From Argentina anserina (taxonomy: Eukaryota; Streptophyta; Magnoliopsida; Rosales; Rosaceae), in contig NW_026089532.1 of NCBI RefSeq assembly GCF_933775445.1, positions 186,001 through 250,000 on the forward strand: DNA of 64,000 nucleotides, in the 5' to 3' direction. Shown piece by piece: positions 25,701 through 39,433 of the stretch. Both the position numbers and the translations under genes were made by a program. Below the pieces are notes generated by a model that saw nothing but the letters and a program-made list of their open reading frames with translations, made no database searches and was not told the origin of the DNA. Numbering within the stretch: the first letter of the stretch is position 1; the number at the start of each line of letters is the position of its first letter.

Positions 25701-28700
25701 TTTTGCAAGTGTGGGAGTGTGTTTCTTTCAAACTGAGTATCTTTACATCGTTTGCGTATCTTTACTATTCCAATTGTGTATCTTTTCATTTCTCGTTTGA
25801 GTATCTTTCTGTAAGGCTTTCTGATGCGAGTTTCTATTGAATTTGAGAGTTTTGCAAGTGTGGGAGTGTGTTTCTTTCAAACTGAGTATCTTTACATCGT
25901 TTGCGTATGTTTACTATTCCAATTGTGTATCTTTACATCGTTTGCGTATCTTTACTATTCCAATTGTGTATCTTTTCATTTCTCGTTTGAGTATCTTTCT
26001 GTAAGGCTTCTGATGCGAGTTTCTATTGTATTTGAGAGTTTTGCAAGTGTGGGAGTGTGTTTCTTTCAAACTGAGTATCTTTACATCGTTTGCGTATCTT
26101 TACTATTCCAATTGTGTATCTTTTCATTTCTCGTTTGAGTATCTTTCTGTAAGGCTTCTGATGCGAGTTTCTATTGTATTTGAGAGTTTTGCAAGTGTGG
26201 GAGTGTGTTTCTTTCAAACTGAGTATCTTTACATCGTTTGCGTATCTTTACTATTCCAATTGTGTATCTTTACATCGTTTGCGTATCTTTACTATTCCAA
26301 TTGTGTATCTTTTCTTTTCTCCTTTGAGTATCTTTCTGTAAGGCTTTCTGATGCGAGTTTCTATTGTATTTGAGAGTTTTGCAAGTGTGGGAGTGTGTTT
26401 CTTTCAAACTGAGTATCTTTACATCGTTTGCGTATGTTTACTATTCCAATTGTGTATCTTTACATCGTTTGCGTATCTTTACTATTCCAATTGTGTATCT
26501 TTTCATTTCTCGTTTGAGTATCTTTCTGTAAGGCTTCTGATGCGAGTTTCTATTGTATTTGAGAGTTTTGCAAGTGTGGGAGTGTGTTTCTTTCAAACTG
26601 AGTATCTTTACATCGTTTGCGTATCTTTACTATTCCAATTGTGTATCTTTACATCGTTTGCGTATCTTTACTATTCCAATTGTGTATTTTTTCATTTCTC
26701 GTTTGAGTATCTTTCTGTAAGGCTTCTGATGCGATTTTCTATTGTATTTGCGAGTTTTGCAAGTGTGGGAGTGTGTTTCTTTCAAACTGAGTATCTTTAC
26801 ATCGTTTGCGTATCTTTACTATTCCAATTGTGTATCTTTTCATTTCTCGTTTGAGTATCTTTCTGTAAGGCTTTCTGATGCGAGTTTCTATTGAATTTGA
26901 GAGTTTTGCAGGTGTGGGAGTGTGTTTCTTTCAAACTGAGTATCTTTACATCGTTTGCGTATCTTTACTATTCCAATTGTGTATCTTTACATCGTTTCGT
27001 ATCTTTACTATTCCAATTGTTTATCTTTTCATTTCTCGTTTGAGTATCTTTCTGGAAGGGTTCGGATGCAAGTTTCTATTGTATTTGAGAGTTTTGCAAG
27101 TGTGGGAGTGTGTTTCTTTCAAACTGAGTATCTTTACATCGTTTGCGTATCTTTACTATTCCAATTGTTTATCTTTTCATTTCTCGTTTGAGTATCTTTC
27201 TGTAAGGCTTCTGATGCGAGTTTCTATTGTATTTGAGAGTTTTGCAAGTGTGGGAGTGTGTTACTTTCAAACTGAGTATCTTTACATCGTTTGCGTATCT
27301 TTACTATTCCAATTGTGTATCTTTTCATTTCTCGTTTGAGTATCTTTCTGTAAGGCTTTCTGATGCGAGTTTCTATTGAATTTGAGAGTTTTGCAAGTGT
27401 GGGAGTGTGTTTCTTTCAAACTGAGTATCTTTACATCGTTTGCGTATCTTTACTATTCCAATTGTGTATCTTTACATCGTTTGCGTATCTTTACTATTCC
27501 AATTGTGTATCTTTTCATTTCTCGTTTGAGTATCTTTCTGTAAGGCTTTCTGATGCGAGTTTCTATTGAATTTGAGAGTTTTGCAAGTGTGGGAGTGTGT
27601 TTCTTTCAAACTGAGTATCTTTACATCGTTTGCGTATCTTTACTATTCCAATTGTTTATCTTTTCATTTTTCGTTTGAGTATCTTTCTGTAAGGCTTCTG
27701 ATGCGAGTTTCTATTGTATTTGAGAGTTTTGCAAGTGTGGGAGTGTGTTTCTTTCAAACTGAGTATCTTTACATCGTTTGCGTATCTTTACTATTCCAAT
27801 TGTGTATCTTTTCATTTCTCGTTTGAGTATCTTTCTGTAAGGCTTTCTGATGCGAGTTTCTATTGAATTTGAGAATTTTGCAAGTGTGGGAGTGTGTTTC
27901 TTTCAAACTGAGTATCTTTACATCGTTTGCGTATCTTTACTATTCCAATTGTGTATCTTTACATCGTTTCGTATCTTTACTATTCCAATTGTTTATTTTT
28001 TCATTTCTCGTTTGAGTATCTTTCTGGAAGGGTTCGGATGCAAGTTTCTATTGTATTTGAGAGTTTTGCAAGTGTGGGAGTGTGTTTCTTTCAAACTGAG
28101 TATCTTTACATCGTTTGCGTATCTTTACTATTCCAATTGTGTATCTTTACATCGTTTGCGTATCTTTACTATTCCAATTGTGTATCTTTTCTTCTCTCCT
28201 TTGAGTATCTTTCTGTAAGGCTTTCTGATGCGAGTTTCTATTGTATTTGAGAGTTTTGCAAGTGTGGGAGTGTGTTTCTTTCAAACTGAGTATCTTTACA
28301 TCGTTTGCGTATGTTTACTATTCCAATTGTGTATCTTTACATCGTTTGCGTATCTTTACTATTCCAATTGTGTATCTTTTCATTTCTCGTTTGAGTATCT
28401 TTCTGTAAGGCTTCTGATGCGAGTTTCTATTGTATTTGAGAGTTTTGCAAGTGTGGGAGTGTGTTTCTTTCAAACTGAGTATCTTTACATCGTTTGCGTA
28501 TCTTTACTATTCCAATTGTGTATCTTTTCATTTCTCGTTTGAGTATCTTTCTGTAAGGCTTCTGATGCGAGTTTCTATTGTATTTGAGAGTTTTGCAAGT
28601 GTGGGAGTGTGTTTCTTTCAAACTGAGTATCTTTACATCGTTTGCGTATCTTTACTATTCCAATTGTGTATCTTTACATCGTTTGCGTATCTTTACTATT

Positions 28701-31700
28701 CCAATTGTGTATTTTTTCATTTCTCGTTTGAGTATCTTTCTGTAAGGCTTCTGATGCGATTTTCTATTGTATTTGCGAGTTTTGCAAGTGTGGGAGTGTG
28801 TTTCTTTCAAACTGAGTATCTTTACATCGTTTGCGTATCTTTACTATTCCAATTGTGTATCTTTTCATTTCTCGTTTGAGTATCTTTCTGTAAGGCTTCT
28901 GATGCGAGTTTCTATTGAATTTGAGAGTTTTGCAAGTGTGGGAGTGTGTTTCTTTCAAACTGAGTATCATTACATCGTTTCCGTATCTTTACTATTCCAA
29001 TTGTGTATCTTTACATCGTTTCCGTATCTTTACTATTCCAATTATGTATCTTTTCATTTCTCGTTTGAGTATCTTTCTGTAAGGCTTCTGATGTGAGTTT
29101 CTATTGTATTTGAGAGTTTTGCAAGTGTGGGAGTGTGTTTCTTTCAAACTGAGTATCTTTACATCGTTTGCGTATCTTTACTATTCCAATTGTGTATCTT
29201 TACATCGTTTCGTATCTTTACTATTCCAATTGTGTATCTTTTCTTTTCTCCTTTGAGTATCTTTCTGTAAGGCTTTCTGATGCGAGTTTCTATTGTATTT
29301 GAGAGTTTTGCAAGTGTGGGAGTGTGTTTCTTTCAAACTGAGTATCTTTACATCGTTTGCGTATGTTTACTATTCCAATTGTGTATCTTTACATCGTTTG
29401 CGTATCTTTACTATTCCAATTGTGTATCTTTTCTTTTCTCCTTTGAGTATCTTTCTGTAAGGCTTTCTGATGCGAGTTTCTATTGTATTTGAGAGTTTTG
29501 CAAGTGTGGGAGTGTGTTTCTTTCAAACTGAGTATCTTTACATCGTTTGCGTATGTTTACTATTCCAATTGTGTATCTTTACATCGTTTGCGTATCTTTA
29601 CTATTCCAATTGTGTATCTTTTCATTTCTCGTTTGAGTATCTTTCTGTAAGGCTTCTGATGCGAGTTTCTATTGTATTTGAGAGTTTTGCAAGTGTGGGA
29701 GTGTGTTTCTTTCAAACTGAGTATCTTTACATCGTTTGCGTATCTTTACTATTCCAATTGTGTATCTTTACATCGTTTGCGTATCTTTACTATTCCAATT
29801 GTGTATTTTTTCATTTCTCGTTTGAGTATCTTTCTGTAAGGCTTCTGATGCGATTTTCTATTGTATTTGCGAGTTTTGCAAGTGTGGGAGTGTGTTTCTT
29901 TCAAACTGAGTATCTTTACATCGTTTGCGTATCTTTACTATTCCAATTGTGTATCTTTTCATTTCTCGTTTGAGTATCTTTCTGTAAGGCTTTCTGATGC
30001 GAGTTTCTATTGAATTTGAGAGTTTTGCAGGTGTGGGAGTGTGTTTCTTTCAAACTGAGTATCTTTACATCGTTTGCGTATCTTTACTATTCCAATTGTG
30101 TATCTTTACATCGTTTCGTATCTTTACTATTCCAATTGTTTATCTTTTCATTTCTCGTTTGAGTATCTTTCTGGAAGGGTTCGGATGCAAGTTTCTATTG
30201 TATTTGAGAGTTTTGCAAGTGTGGGAGTGTGTTTCTTTCAAACTGAGTATCTTTACATCGTTTGCGTATCTTTACTATTCCAATTGTTTATCTTTTCATT
30301 TCTCGTTTGAGTATCTTTCTGTAAAGCTTCTGATGCGAGTTTCTATTGTATTTGAGAGTTTTTCAAGTGTGGGAGTGTGTTTCTTTCAAACTGAGTATCT
30401 TTACATCGTTTGCGTATCTTTACTATTCCAATTGTGTATCTTTTCATTTCTCGTTTGAGTATCTTTCTGTAAGGCTTTCTGATGCGAGTTTCTATTGAAT
30501 TTGAGAGTTTTGCAAGTGTGGGAGTGTGTTTCTTTCAAACTGAGTATCTTTACATCGTTTGCGTATCTTTACTATTCCAATTGTTTATCTTTTCATTTTT
30601 CGTTTGAGTATCTTTCTGTAAGGCTTCTGATGCGAGTTTCTATTGTATTTGAGAGTTTTGCAAGTGTGGGAGTGTGTTTCTTTCAAACTGAGTATCTTTA
30701 CATCGTTTGCGTATCTTTACTATTCCAATTGTGTATCTTTTCATTTCTCGTTTGAGTATCTTTCTGTAAGGCTTTCTGATGCGAGTTTCTATTGAATTTG
30801 AGAGTTTTGCAAGTGTGGGAGTGTGTTTCTTTCAAACTGAGTATCTTTACATCGTTTGCGTATCTTTACTATTCCAATTGTGTATCTTTACATCGTTTCG
30901 TATCTTTACTATTCCAATTGTTTATCTTTTCATTTCTCGTTTGAGTATCTTTCTGGAAGGGTTCGGATGCAAGTTTCTATTGTATTTGAGAGTTTTGCAA
31001 GTGTGGGAGTGTGTTTCTTTCAAACTGAGTATCTTTACATCGTTTGCGTATCTTTACTATTCCAATTGTGTATCTTTACATCGTTTGCGTATCTTTACTA
31101 TTCCAATTGTGTATCTTTTCTTTTCTCCTTTGAGTATCTTTCTGTAAGGCTTTCTGATGCGAGTTTCTATTGTATTTGAGAGTTTTGCAAGTGTGGGAGT
31201 GTGTTTCTTTCAAACTGAGTATCTTTACATCGTTTGCGTATGTTTACTATTCCAATTGTGTATCTTTACATCGTTTGCGTATCTTTACTATTCCAATTGT
31301 GTATCTTTTCATTTCTCGTTTGAGTATCTTTCTGTAAGGCTTCTGATGCGAGTTTCTATTGTATTTGAGAGTTTTGCAAGTGTGGGAGTGTGTTTCTTTC
31401 AAACTGAGTATCTTTACATCGTTTGCGTATCTTTACTATTCCAATTGTGTATCTTTTCATTTCTCGTTTGAGTATCTTTCTGTAAGGCTTCTGATGCGAG
31501 TTTCTATTGTATTTGAGAGTTTTGCAAGTGTGGGAGTGTGTTTCTTTCAAACTGAGTATCTTTACATCGTTTGCGTATCTTTACTATTCCAATTGTGTAT
31601 CTTTACATCGTTTGCGTATCTTTACTATTCCAATTGTGTATCTTTTCATTTCTCGTTTGAGTATCTTTCTGTAAGGCTTTCTGATGCGAGTTTCTATTGA

Positions 31701-34700
31701 ATTTGAGAGTTTTGCAAGTGTGGGAGTGTGTTTCTTTCAAACTGAGTATCTTTACATCGTTTGCGTATGTTTACTATTCCAATTGTGTATCTTTACATCG
31801 TTTGCGTATCTTTACTATTCCAATTGTGTATCTTTTCATTTCTCGTTTGAGTATCTTTCTGTAAGGCTTCTGATGCGAGTTTCTATTGTATTTGAGAGTT
31901 TTGCAAGTGTGGGAGTGTGTTTCTTTCAAACTGAGTATCTTTACATCGTTTGCGTATCTTTACTATTCCAATTGTGTATCTTTTCATTTCTCGTTTGAGT
32001 ATCTTTCTGTAAGGCTTCTGATGCGAGTTTCTATTGTATTTGAGAGTTTTGCAAGTGTGGGAGTGTGTTTCTTTCAAACTGAGTATCTTTACATCGTTTG
32101 CGTATCTTTACTATTCCAATTGTGTATCTTTACATCGTTTGCGTATCTTTACTATTCCAATTGTGTATCTTTTCTTTTCTCCTTTGAGTATCTTTCTGTA
32201 AGGCTTCTGATGCGATTTTCTATTGTATTTGCGAGTTTTGCAAGTGTGGGAGTGTTTCTTTCAAACTGAGTATCTTTACATCATTTGCGTATCTTTACTA
32301 TTCCAATTGTGTATCTTTTCATTTCTCGTTTGAGTATCTTTCTGTAAGGCTTTCTGATGCGAGTTTCTATTGAATTTGAGAGTTTTGCAGGTGTGGGAGT
32401 GTGTTTCTTTCAAACTGAGTATCTTTACATCGTTTGCGTATCTTTACTATTCCAATTGTGTATCTTTACATCGTTTCGTATCTTTACTATTCCAATTGTT
32501 TATCTTTTCATTTCTCGTTTGAGTATCTTTCTGGAAGGGTTCGGATGCAAGTTTCTATTGTATTTGAGAGTTTTGCAAGTGTGGGAGTGTATTTCTTTCA
32601 AACTGAGTATCTTTACATCGTTTGCGTATCTTTACTATTCCAATTGTTTATCTTTTCATTTCTCGTTTGAGTATCTTTCTGTAAGGCTTCTGATGCGAGT
32701 TTCTATTGTATTTGAGAGTTTTGCAAGTGTGGGAGTGTGTTTCTTTCAAACTGAGTATCTTTACATCGTTTGCGTATCTTTACTATTCCAATTGTGTATC
32801 TTTACATCGTTTCGTATCTTTACTATTCCAATTGTTTATCTTTTCATTTCTCGTTTGAGTATCTTTCTGGAAGGGTTCGGATGCAAGTTTCTATTGTATT
32901 TGAGAGTTTTGCAAGTGTGGGAGTGTGTTTCTTTCAAACTGAGTATCTTTACATCGTTTGCGTATCTTTACTATTCCAATTGTGTATCTTTACATCGTTT
33001 GCGTATCTTTACTATTCCAATTGTGTATCTTTTCTTTTCTCCTTTGAGTATCTTTCTGTAAGGCTTTCTGATGCGAGTTTCTATTGTATTTGAGAGTTTT
33101 GCAAGTGTGGGAGTGTGTTTCTTTCAAACTGAGTATCTTTACATCGTTTGCGTATCTTTACTATTCCAATTGTGTATCTTTACATCGTTTGCGTATCTTT
33201 ACTATTCCAATTGTGTATCTTTTCATTTCTCGTTTGAGTATCTTTCTGTAAGGCTTCTGATGCGAGTTTCTATTGTATTTGAGAGTTTTGCAAGTGTGGG
33301 AGTGTGTTTCTTTCAAACTGAGTATCTTTACATCGTTTGCGTATCTTTACTATTCCAATTGTGTATCTTTTCATTTCTCGTTTGAGTATCTTTCTGTAAG
33401 GCTTCTGATGCGAGTTTCTATTGTATTTGAGAGTTTTGCAAGTGTGGGAGTGTGTTTCTTTCAAACTGAGTATCTTTACATCGTTTGCGTATCTTTACTA
33501 TTCCAATTGTGTATCTTTACATCGTTTGCGTATCTTTACTATTCCAATTGTGTATCTTTTCATTTCTCGTTTGAGTATCTTTCTGTAAGGCTTTCTGATG
33601 CGAGTTTCTATTGAATTTGAGAGTTTTGCAAGTGTGGGAGTGTGTTTCTTTCAAACTGAGTATCTTTACATCGTTTGCGTATCTTTACTATTCCAATTGT
33701 GTATCTTTACATCGTTTGCGTATCTTTACTATTCCAATTGTGTATCTTTTCATTTCTCGTTTGAGTATCTTTCTGTAAGGCTTTCTGATGCGAGTTTCTA
33801 TTGAATTTGAGAGTTTTGCAAGTGTGGGAGTGTGTTTCTTTCAAACTGAGTATCTTTACATCGTTTGCGTATCTTTACTATTCTAATTGTTTATCTTTTC
33901 ATTTCTCGTTTGAGTATCTTTCTGTAAGGCTTCTGATGCGAGTTTCTATTGTATTTGAGAGTTTTGCAAGTGTGGGAGTGTGTTTCTTTCAAACTGAGTA
34001 TCTTTACATCGTTTGCGTATCTTTACTATTCCAATTGTGTATCTTTTCATTTCTCGTTTGAGTATCTTTCTGTAAGGCTTTCTGATGCGAGTTTCTATTG
34101 AATTTGAGAGTTTTGCAAGTGTGGGAGTGTGTTTCTTTCAAACTGAGTATCTTTACATCGTTTGCGTATCTTTACTATTCCAATTGTGTATCTTTACATC
34201 GTTTCGTATCTTTACTATTCCAATTGTTTATCTTTTCATTTCTCGTTTGAGTATCTTTCTGGAAGGGTTCGGATGCAAGTTTCTATTGTATTTGAGAGTT
34301 TTGCAAGTGTGGGAGTGTGTTTCTTTCAAACTGAGTATCTTTACATCGTTTGCGTATCTTTACTATTCCAATTGTGTATCTTTACATCGTTTGCGTATCT
34401 TTACTATTCCAATTGTGTATCTTTTCTTTTCTCCTTTGAGTATCTTTCTGTAAGGCTTTCTGATGCGAGTTTCTATTGTATTTGAGAGTTTTGCAAGTGT
34501 GGGAGTGTGTTTCTTTCAAACTGAGTATCTTTACATCGTTTGCGTATGTTTACTATTCCAATTGTGTATCTTTACATCGTTTGCGTATCTTTACTATTCC
34601 AATTGTGTATCTTTTCATTTCTCGTTTGAGTATCTTTCTGTAAGGCTTCTGATGCGAGTTTCTATTGTATTTGAGAGTTTTGCAAGTGTGGGAGTGTGTT

Positions 34701-37700
34701 TCTTTCAAACTGAGTATCTTTACATCGTTTGCGTATCTTTACTATTCCAATTGTGTATCTTTTCATTTCTCGTTTGAGTATCTTTCTGTAAGGCTTCTGA
34801 TGCGAGTTTCTATTGTATTTGAGAGTTTTGCAAGTGTGGGAGTGTGTTTCTTTCAAACTGAGTATCTTTACATCGTTTGCGTATCTTTACTATTCCAATT
34901 GTGTATCTTTACATCGTTTGCGTATCTTTACTATTCCAATTGTGTATCTTTTCATTTCTCGTTTGAGTATCTTTCTGTAAGGCTTTCTGATGCGAGTTTC
35001 TATTGAATTTGAGAGTTTTGCAAGTGTGGGAGTGTGTTTCTTTCAAACTGAGTATCTTTACATCGTTTGCGTATGTTTACTATTCCAATTGTGTATCTTT
35101 ACATCGTTTGCGTATCTTTACTATTCCAATTGTGTATCTTTTCATTTCTCGTTTGAGTATCTTTCTGTAAGGCTTCTGATGCGAGTTTCTATTGTATTTG
35201 AGAGTTTTGCAAGTGTGGGAGTGTGTTTCTTTCAAACTGAGTATCTTTACATCGTTTGCGTATCTTTACTATTCCAATTGTGTATCTTTTCATTTCTCGT
35301 TTGAGTATCTTTCTGTAAGCCTTCTGATGCGAGTTTCTATTGTATTTGAGAGTTTTGCAAGTGTGGGAGTGTGTTTCTTTCAAACTGAGTATCTTTACAT
35401 CGTTTGCGTATCTTTACTATTCCAATTGTGTATCTTTACATCGTTTGCGTATCTTTACTATTCCAATTGTGTATCTTTTCTTTTCTCCTTTGAGTATCTT
35501 TCTGTAAGGCTTCTGATGCGATTTTCTATTGTATTTGCGAGTTTTGCAAGTGTGGGAGTGTTTCTTTCAAACTGAGTATCTTTACATCATTTGCGTATCT
35601 TTACTATTCCAATTGTGTATCTTTTCATTTCTCGTTTGAGTATCTTTCTGTAAGGCTTTCTGATGCGAGTTTCTATTGAATTTGAGAGTTTTGCAGGTGT
35701 GGGAGTGTGTTTCTTTCAAACTGAGTATCTTTACATCGTTTGCGTATCTTTACTATTCCAATTGTGTATCTTTACATCGTTTCGTATCTTTACTATTCCA
35801 ATTGTTTATCTTTTCATTTCTCGTTTGAGTATCTTTCTGGAAGGCTTTCTGATGCGAGTTTCTATTGAATTTGAGAGTTTTGCAGGTGTGGGAGTGTGTT
35901 TCTTTCAAACTGAGTATCTTTACATCGTTTGCGTATCTTTACTATTCCAATTGTGTATCTTTACATCGTTTCGTATCTTTACTATTCCAATTGTTTATCT
36001 TTTCATTTCTCGTTTGAGTATCTTTCTGGAAGGGTTCGGATGCAAGTTTCTATTGTATTTGAGAGTTTTGCAAGTGTGGGAGTGTGTTTCTTTCAAACTG
36101 AGTATCTTTACATCGTTTGCGTATCTTTACTATTCCAATTGTTTATCTTTTCATTTCTCGTTTGAGTATCTTTCTGTAAGGCTTCTGATGCGAGTTTCTA
36201 TTGTATTTGAGAGTTTTGCAAGTGTGGGAGTGTGTTTCTTTCAAACTGAGTATCTTTACATCGTTTGCGTATCTTTACTATTCCAATTGTGTATCTTTTC
36301 ATTTCTCGTTTGAGTATCTTTCTGTAAGGGTTCGGATGCAAGTTTCTATTGTATTTGAGAGTTTTGCAAGTGTGGGAGTGTATTTCTTTCAAACTGAGTA
36401 TCTTTACATCGTTTGCGTATCTTTACTATTCCAATTGTTTATCTTTTCATTTCTCGTTTGAGTATCTTTCTGTAAGGCTTCTGATGCGAGTTTCTATTGT
36501 ATTTGAGAGTTTTGCAAGTGTGGGAGTGTGTTTCTTTCAAACTGAGTATCTTTACATCGTTTGCGTATCTTTACTATTCCAATTGTGTATCTTTACATCG
36601 TTTCGTATCTTTACTATTCCAATTGTTTATCTTTTCATTTCTCGTTTGAGTATCTTTCTGGAAGGGTTCGGATGCAAGTTTCTATTGTATTTGAGAGTTT
36701 TGCAAGTGTGGGAGTGTGTTTCTTTCAAACTGAGTATCTTTACATCGTTTGCGTATCTTTACTATTCCAATTGTGTATCTTTACATCGTTTGCGTATCTT
36801 TACTATTCCAATTGTGTATCTTTTCATTTCTCGTTTGAGTATCTTTCTGTAAGGCTTTCTGATGCGAGTTTCTATTGAATTTGAGAGTTTTGCAAGTGTG
36901 GGAGTGTGTTTCTTTCAAACTGAGTATCTTTACATCGTTTGCGTATCTTTACTATTCCAATTGTTTATCTTTTCATTTCTCGTTTGAGTATCTTTCTGTA
37001 AGGCTTCTGATGCGAGTTTCTATTGTATTTGAGAGTTTTGCAAGTGTGGGAGTGTGTTTCTTTCAAACTGAGTATCTTTACATCGTTTGCGTATCTTTAC
37101 TATTCCAATTGTGTATCTTTTCATTTCTCGTTTGAGTATCTTTCTGTAAGGCTTTCTGATGCGAGTTTCTATTGAATTTGAGAGTTTTGCAAGTGTGGGA
37201 GTGTGTTTCTTTCAAACTGAGTATCTTTACATCGTTTGCGTATCTTTACTATTCCAATTGTGTATCTTTACATCGTTTGCGTATCTTTACTATTCCAATT
37301 GTGTATCTTTTCATTTCTCGTTTGAGTATCTTTCTGTAAGGCTTTCTGATGCGAGTTTCTATTGAATTTGAGAGTTTTGCAAGTGTGGGAGTGTGTTTCT
37401 TTCAAACTGAGTATCTTTACATCGTTTGCGTATCTTTACTATTCCAATTGTTTATCTTTTCATTTCTCGTTTGAGTATCTTTCTGTAAGGCTTCTGATGC
37501 GAGTTTCTATTGTATTTGAGAGTTTTGCAAGTGTGGGAGTGTGTTTCTTTCAAACTGAGTATCTTTACATCGTTTGCGTATCTTTACTATTCCAATTGTG
37601 TATCTTTTCATTTCTCGTTTGAGTATCTTTCTGTAAGGCTTTCTGATGCGAGTTTCTATTGAATTTGAGAGTTTTGCAAGTGTGGGAGTGTGTTTCTTTC

Positions 37701-39433
37701 AAACTGAGTATCTTTACATCGTTTGCGTATCTTTACTATTCTAATTGTTTATCTTTTCATTTCTCGTTTGAGTATCTTTCTGTAAGGCTTCTGATGCGAG
37801 TTTCTATTGTATTTGAGAGTTTTACAAGTGTGGGAGTGTGTTTCTTTCAAACTGAGTATCTTTACATCGTTTGCGTATCTTTACTATTCCAATTGTGTAT
37901 CTTTTCATTTCTCGTTTGAGTATCTTTCTGTAAGGCTTTCTGATGCGAGTTTCTATTGAATTTGAGAGTTTTGCAAGTGTGGGAGTGTGTTTCTTTCAAA
38001 CTGAGTATCTTTACATCGTTTGCGTATCTTTACTATTCCAATTGTGTATCTTTACATCGTTTCGTATCTTTACTATTCCAATTGTTTATCTTTTCATTTC
38101 TCGTTTGAGTATCTTTCTGGAAGGGTTCGGATGCAAGTTTCTATTGTATTTGAGAGTTTTGCAAGTGTGGGAGTGTGTTTCTTTCAAACTGAGTATCTTT
38201 ACATCGTTTGCGTATCTTTACTATTCCAATTGTGTATCTTTACATCGTTTGCGTATCTTTACTATTCCAATTGTGTATCTTTTCTTTTCTCCTTTGAGTA
38301 TCTTTCTGTAAGGCTTTCTGATGCGAGTTTCTATTGTATTTGAGAGTTTTGCAAGTGTGGGAGTGTGTTTCTTTCAAACTGAGTATCTTTACATCGTTTG
38401 CGTATGTTTACTATTCCAATTGTGTATCTTTACATCGTTTGCGTATCTTTACTATTCCAATTGTGTATCTTTTCATTTCTCGTTTGAGTATCTTTCTGTA
38501 AGGCTTCTGATGCGAGTTTCTATTGTATTTGAGAGTTTTGCAAGTGTGGGAGTGTGTTTCTTTCAAACTGAGTATCTTTACATCGTTTGCGTATCTTTAC
38601 TATTCCAATTGTGTATCTTTTCATTTCTCGTTTGAGTATCTTTCTGTAAGGCTTCTGATGCGAGTTTCTATTGTATTTGAGAGTTTTGCAAGTGTGGGAG
38701 TGTGTTTCTTTCAAACTGAGTATCTTTACATCGTTTGCGTATCTTTACTATTCCAATTGTGTATCTTTACATCGTTTGCGTATCTTTACTATTCCAATTG
38801 TGTATCTTTTCATTTCTCGTTTGAGTATCTTTCTGTAAGGCTTTCTGATGCGAGTTTCTATTGAATTTGAGAGTTTTGCAAGTGTGGGAGTGTGTTTCTT
38901 TCAAACTGAGTATCTTTACATCGTTTGCGTATGTTTACTATTCCAATTGTGTATCTTTACATCGTTTGCGTATCTTTACTATTCCAATTGTGTATCTTTT
39001 CATTTCTCGTTTGAGTATCTTTCTGTAAGGCTTCTGATGCGAGTTTCTATTGTATTTGAGAGTTTTGCAAGTGTGGGAGTGTGTTTCTTTCAAACTGAGT
39101 ATCTTTACATCGTTTGCGTATCTTTACTATTCCAATTGTGTATCTTTTCATTTCTCGTTTGAGTATCTTTCTGTAAGCCTTCTGATGCGAGTTTCTATTG
39201 TATTTGAGAGTTTTGCAAGTGTGGGAGTGTGTTTCTTTCAAACTGAGTATCTTTACATCGTTTGCGTATCTTTACTATTCCAATTGTGTATCTTTACATC
39301 GTTTGCGTATCTTTACTATTCCAATTGTGTATCTTTTCTTTTCTCCTTTGAGTATCTTTCTGTAAGGCTTCTGATGCGATTTTCTATTGTATTTGCGAGT
39401 TTTGCAAGTGTGGGAGTGTTTCTTTCAATTGCG
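22517..39433 (+). repeat. Higher-order repeat family, ~2.4-3.9 kb, about five imperfect copies
   Basis: A string of monomers tagged by CTGGAAGGGTTCGGATGCAAG, CGTTTCGTA modules and TTTTCTTTTCTCCTTTG blocks recurs. Equivalent anchor monomers begin at about 23571, 26878, 29997, 32357 and 35663 (offsets 3307, 3119, 2360, 3306). A second anchor set is 24110, 27566, 30495, 33801 and 37659 (offsets 3456, 2929, 3306, 3858). Offsets differ by whole monomers, so copies gained or lost monomers during unequal exchange. A 2-bp deletion in the head (GTGGGAGTGTTTCTTTC) marks three copies near 32250, 35556 and 39413. The copy pair 30495-32540 / 33801-35846 matches over about 2 kb. Confidence 0.82.
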
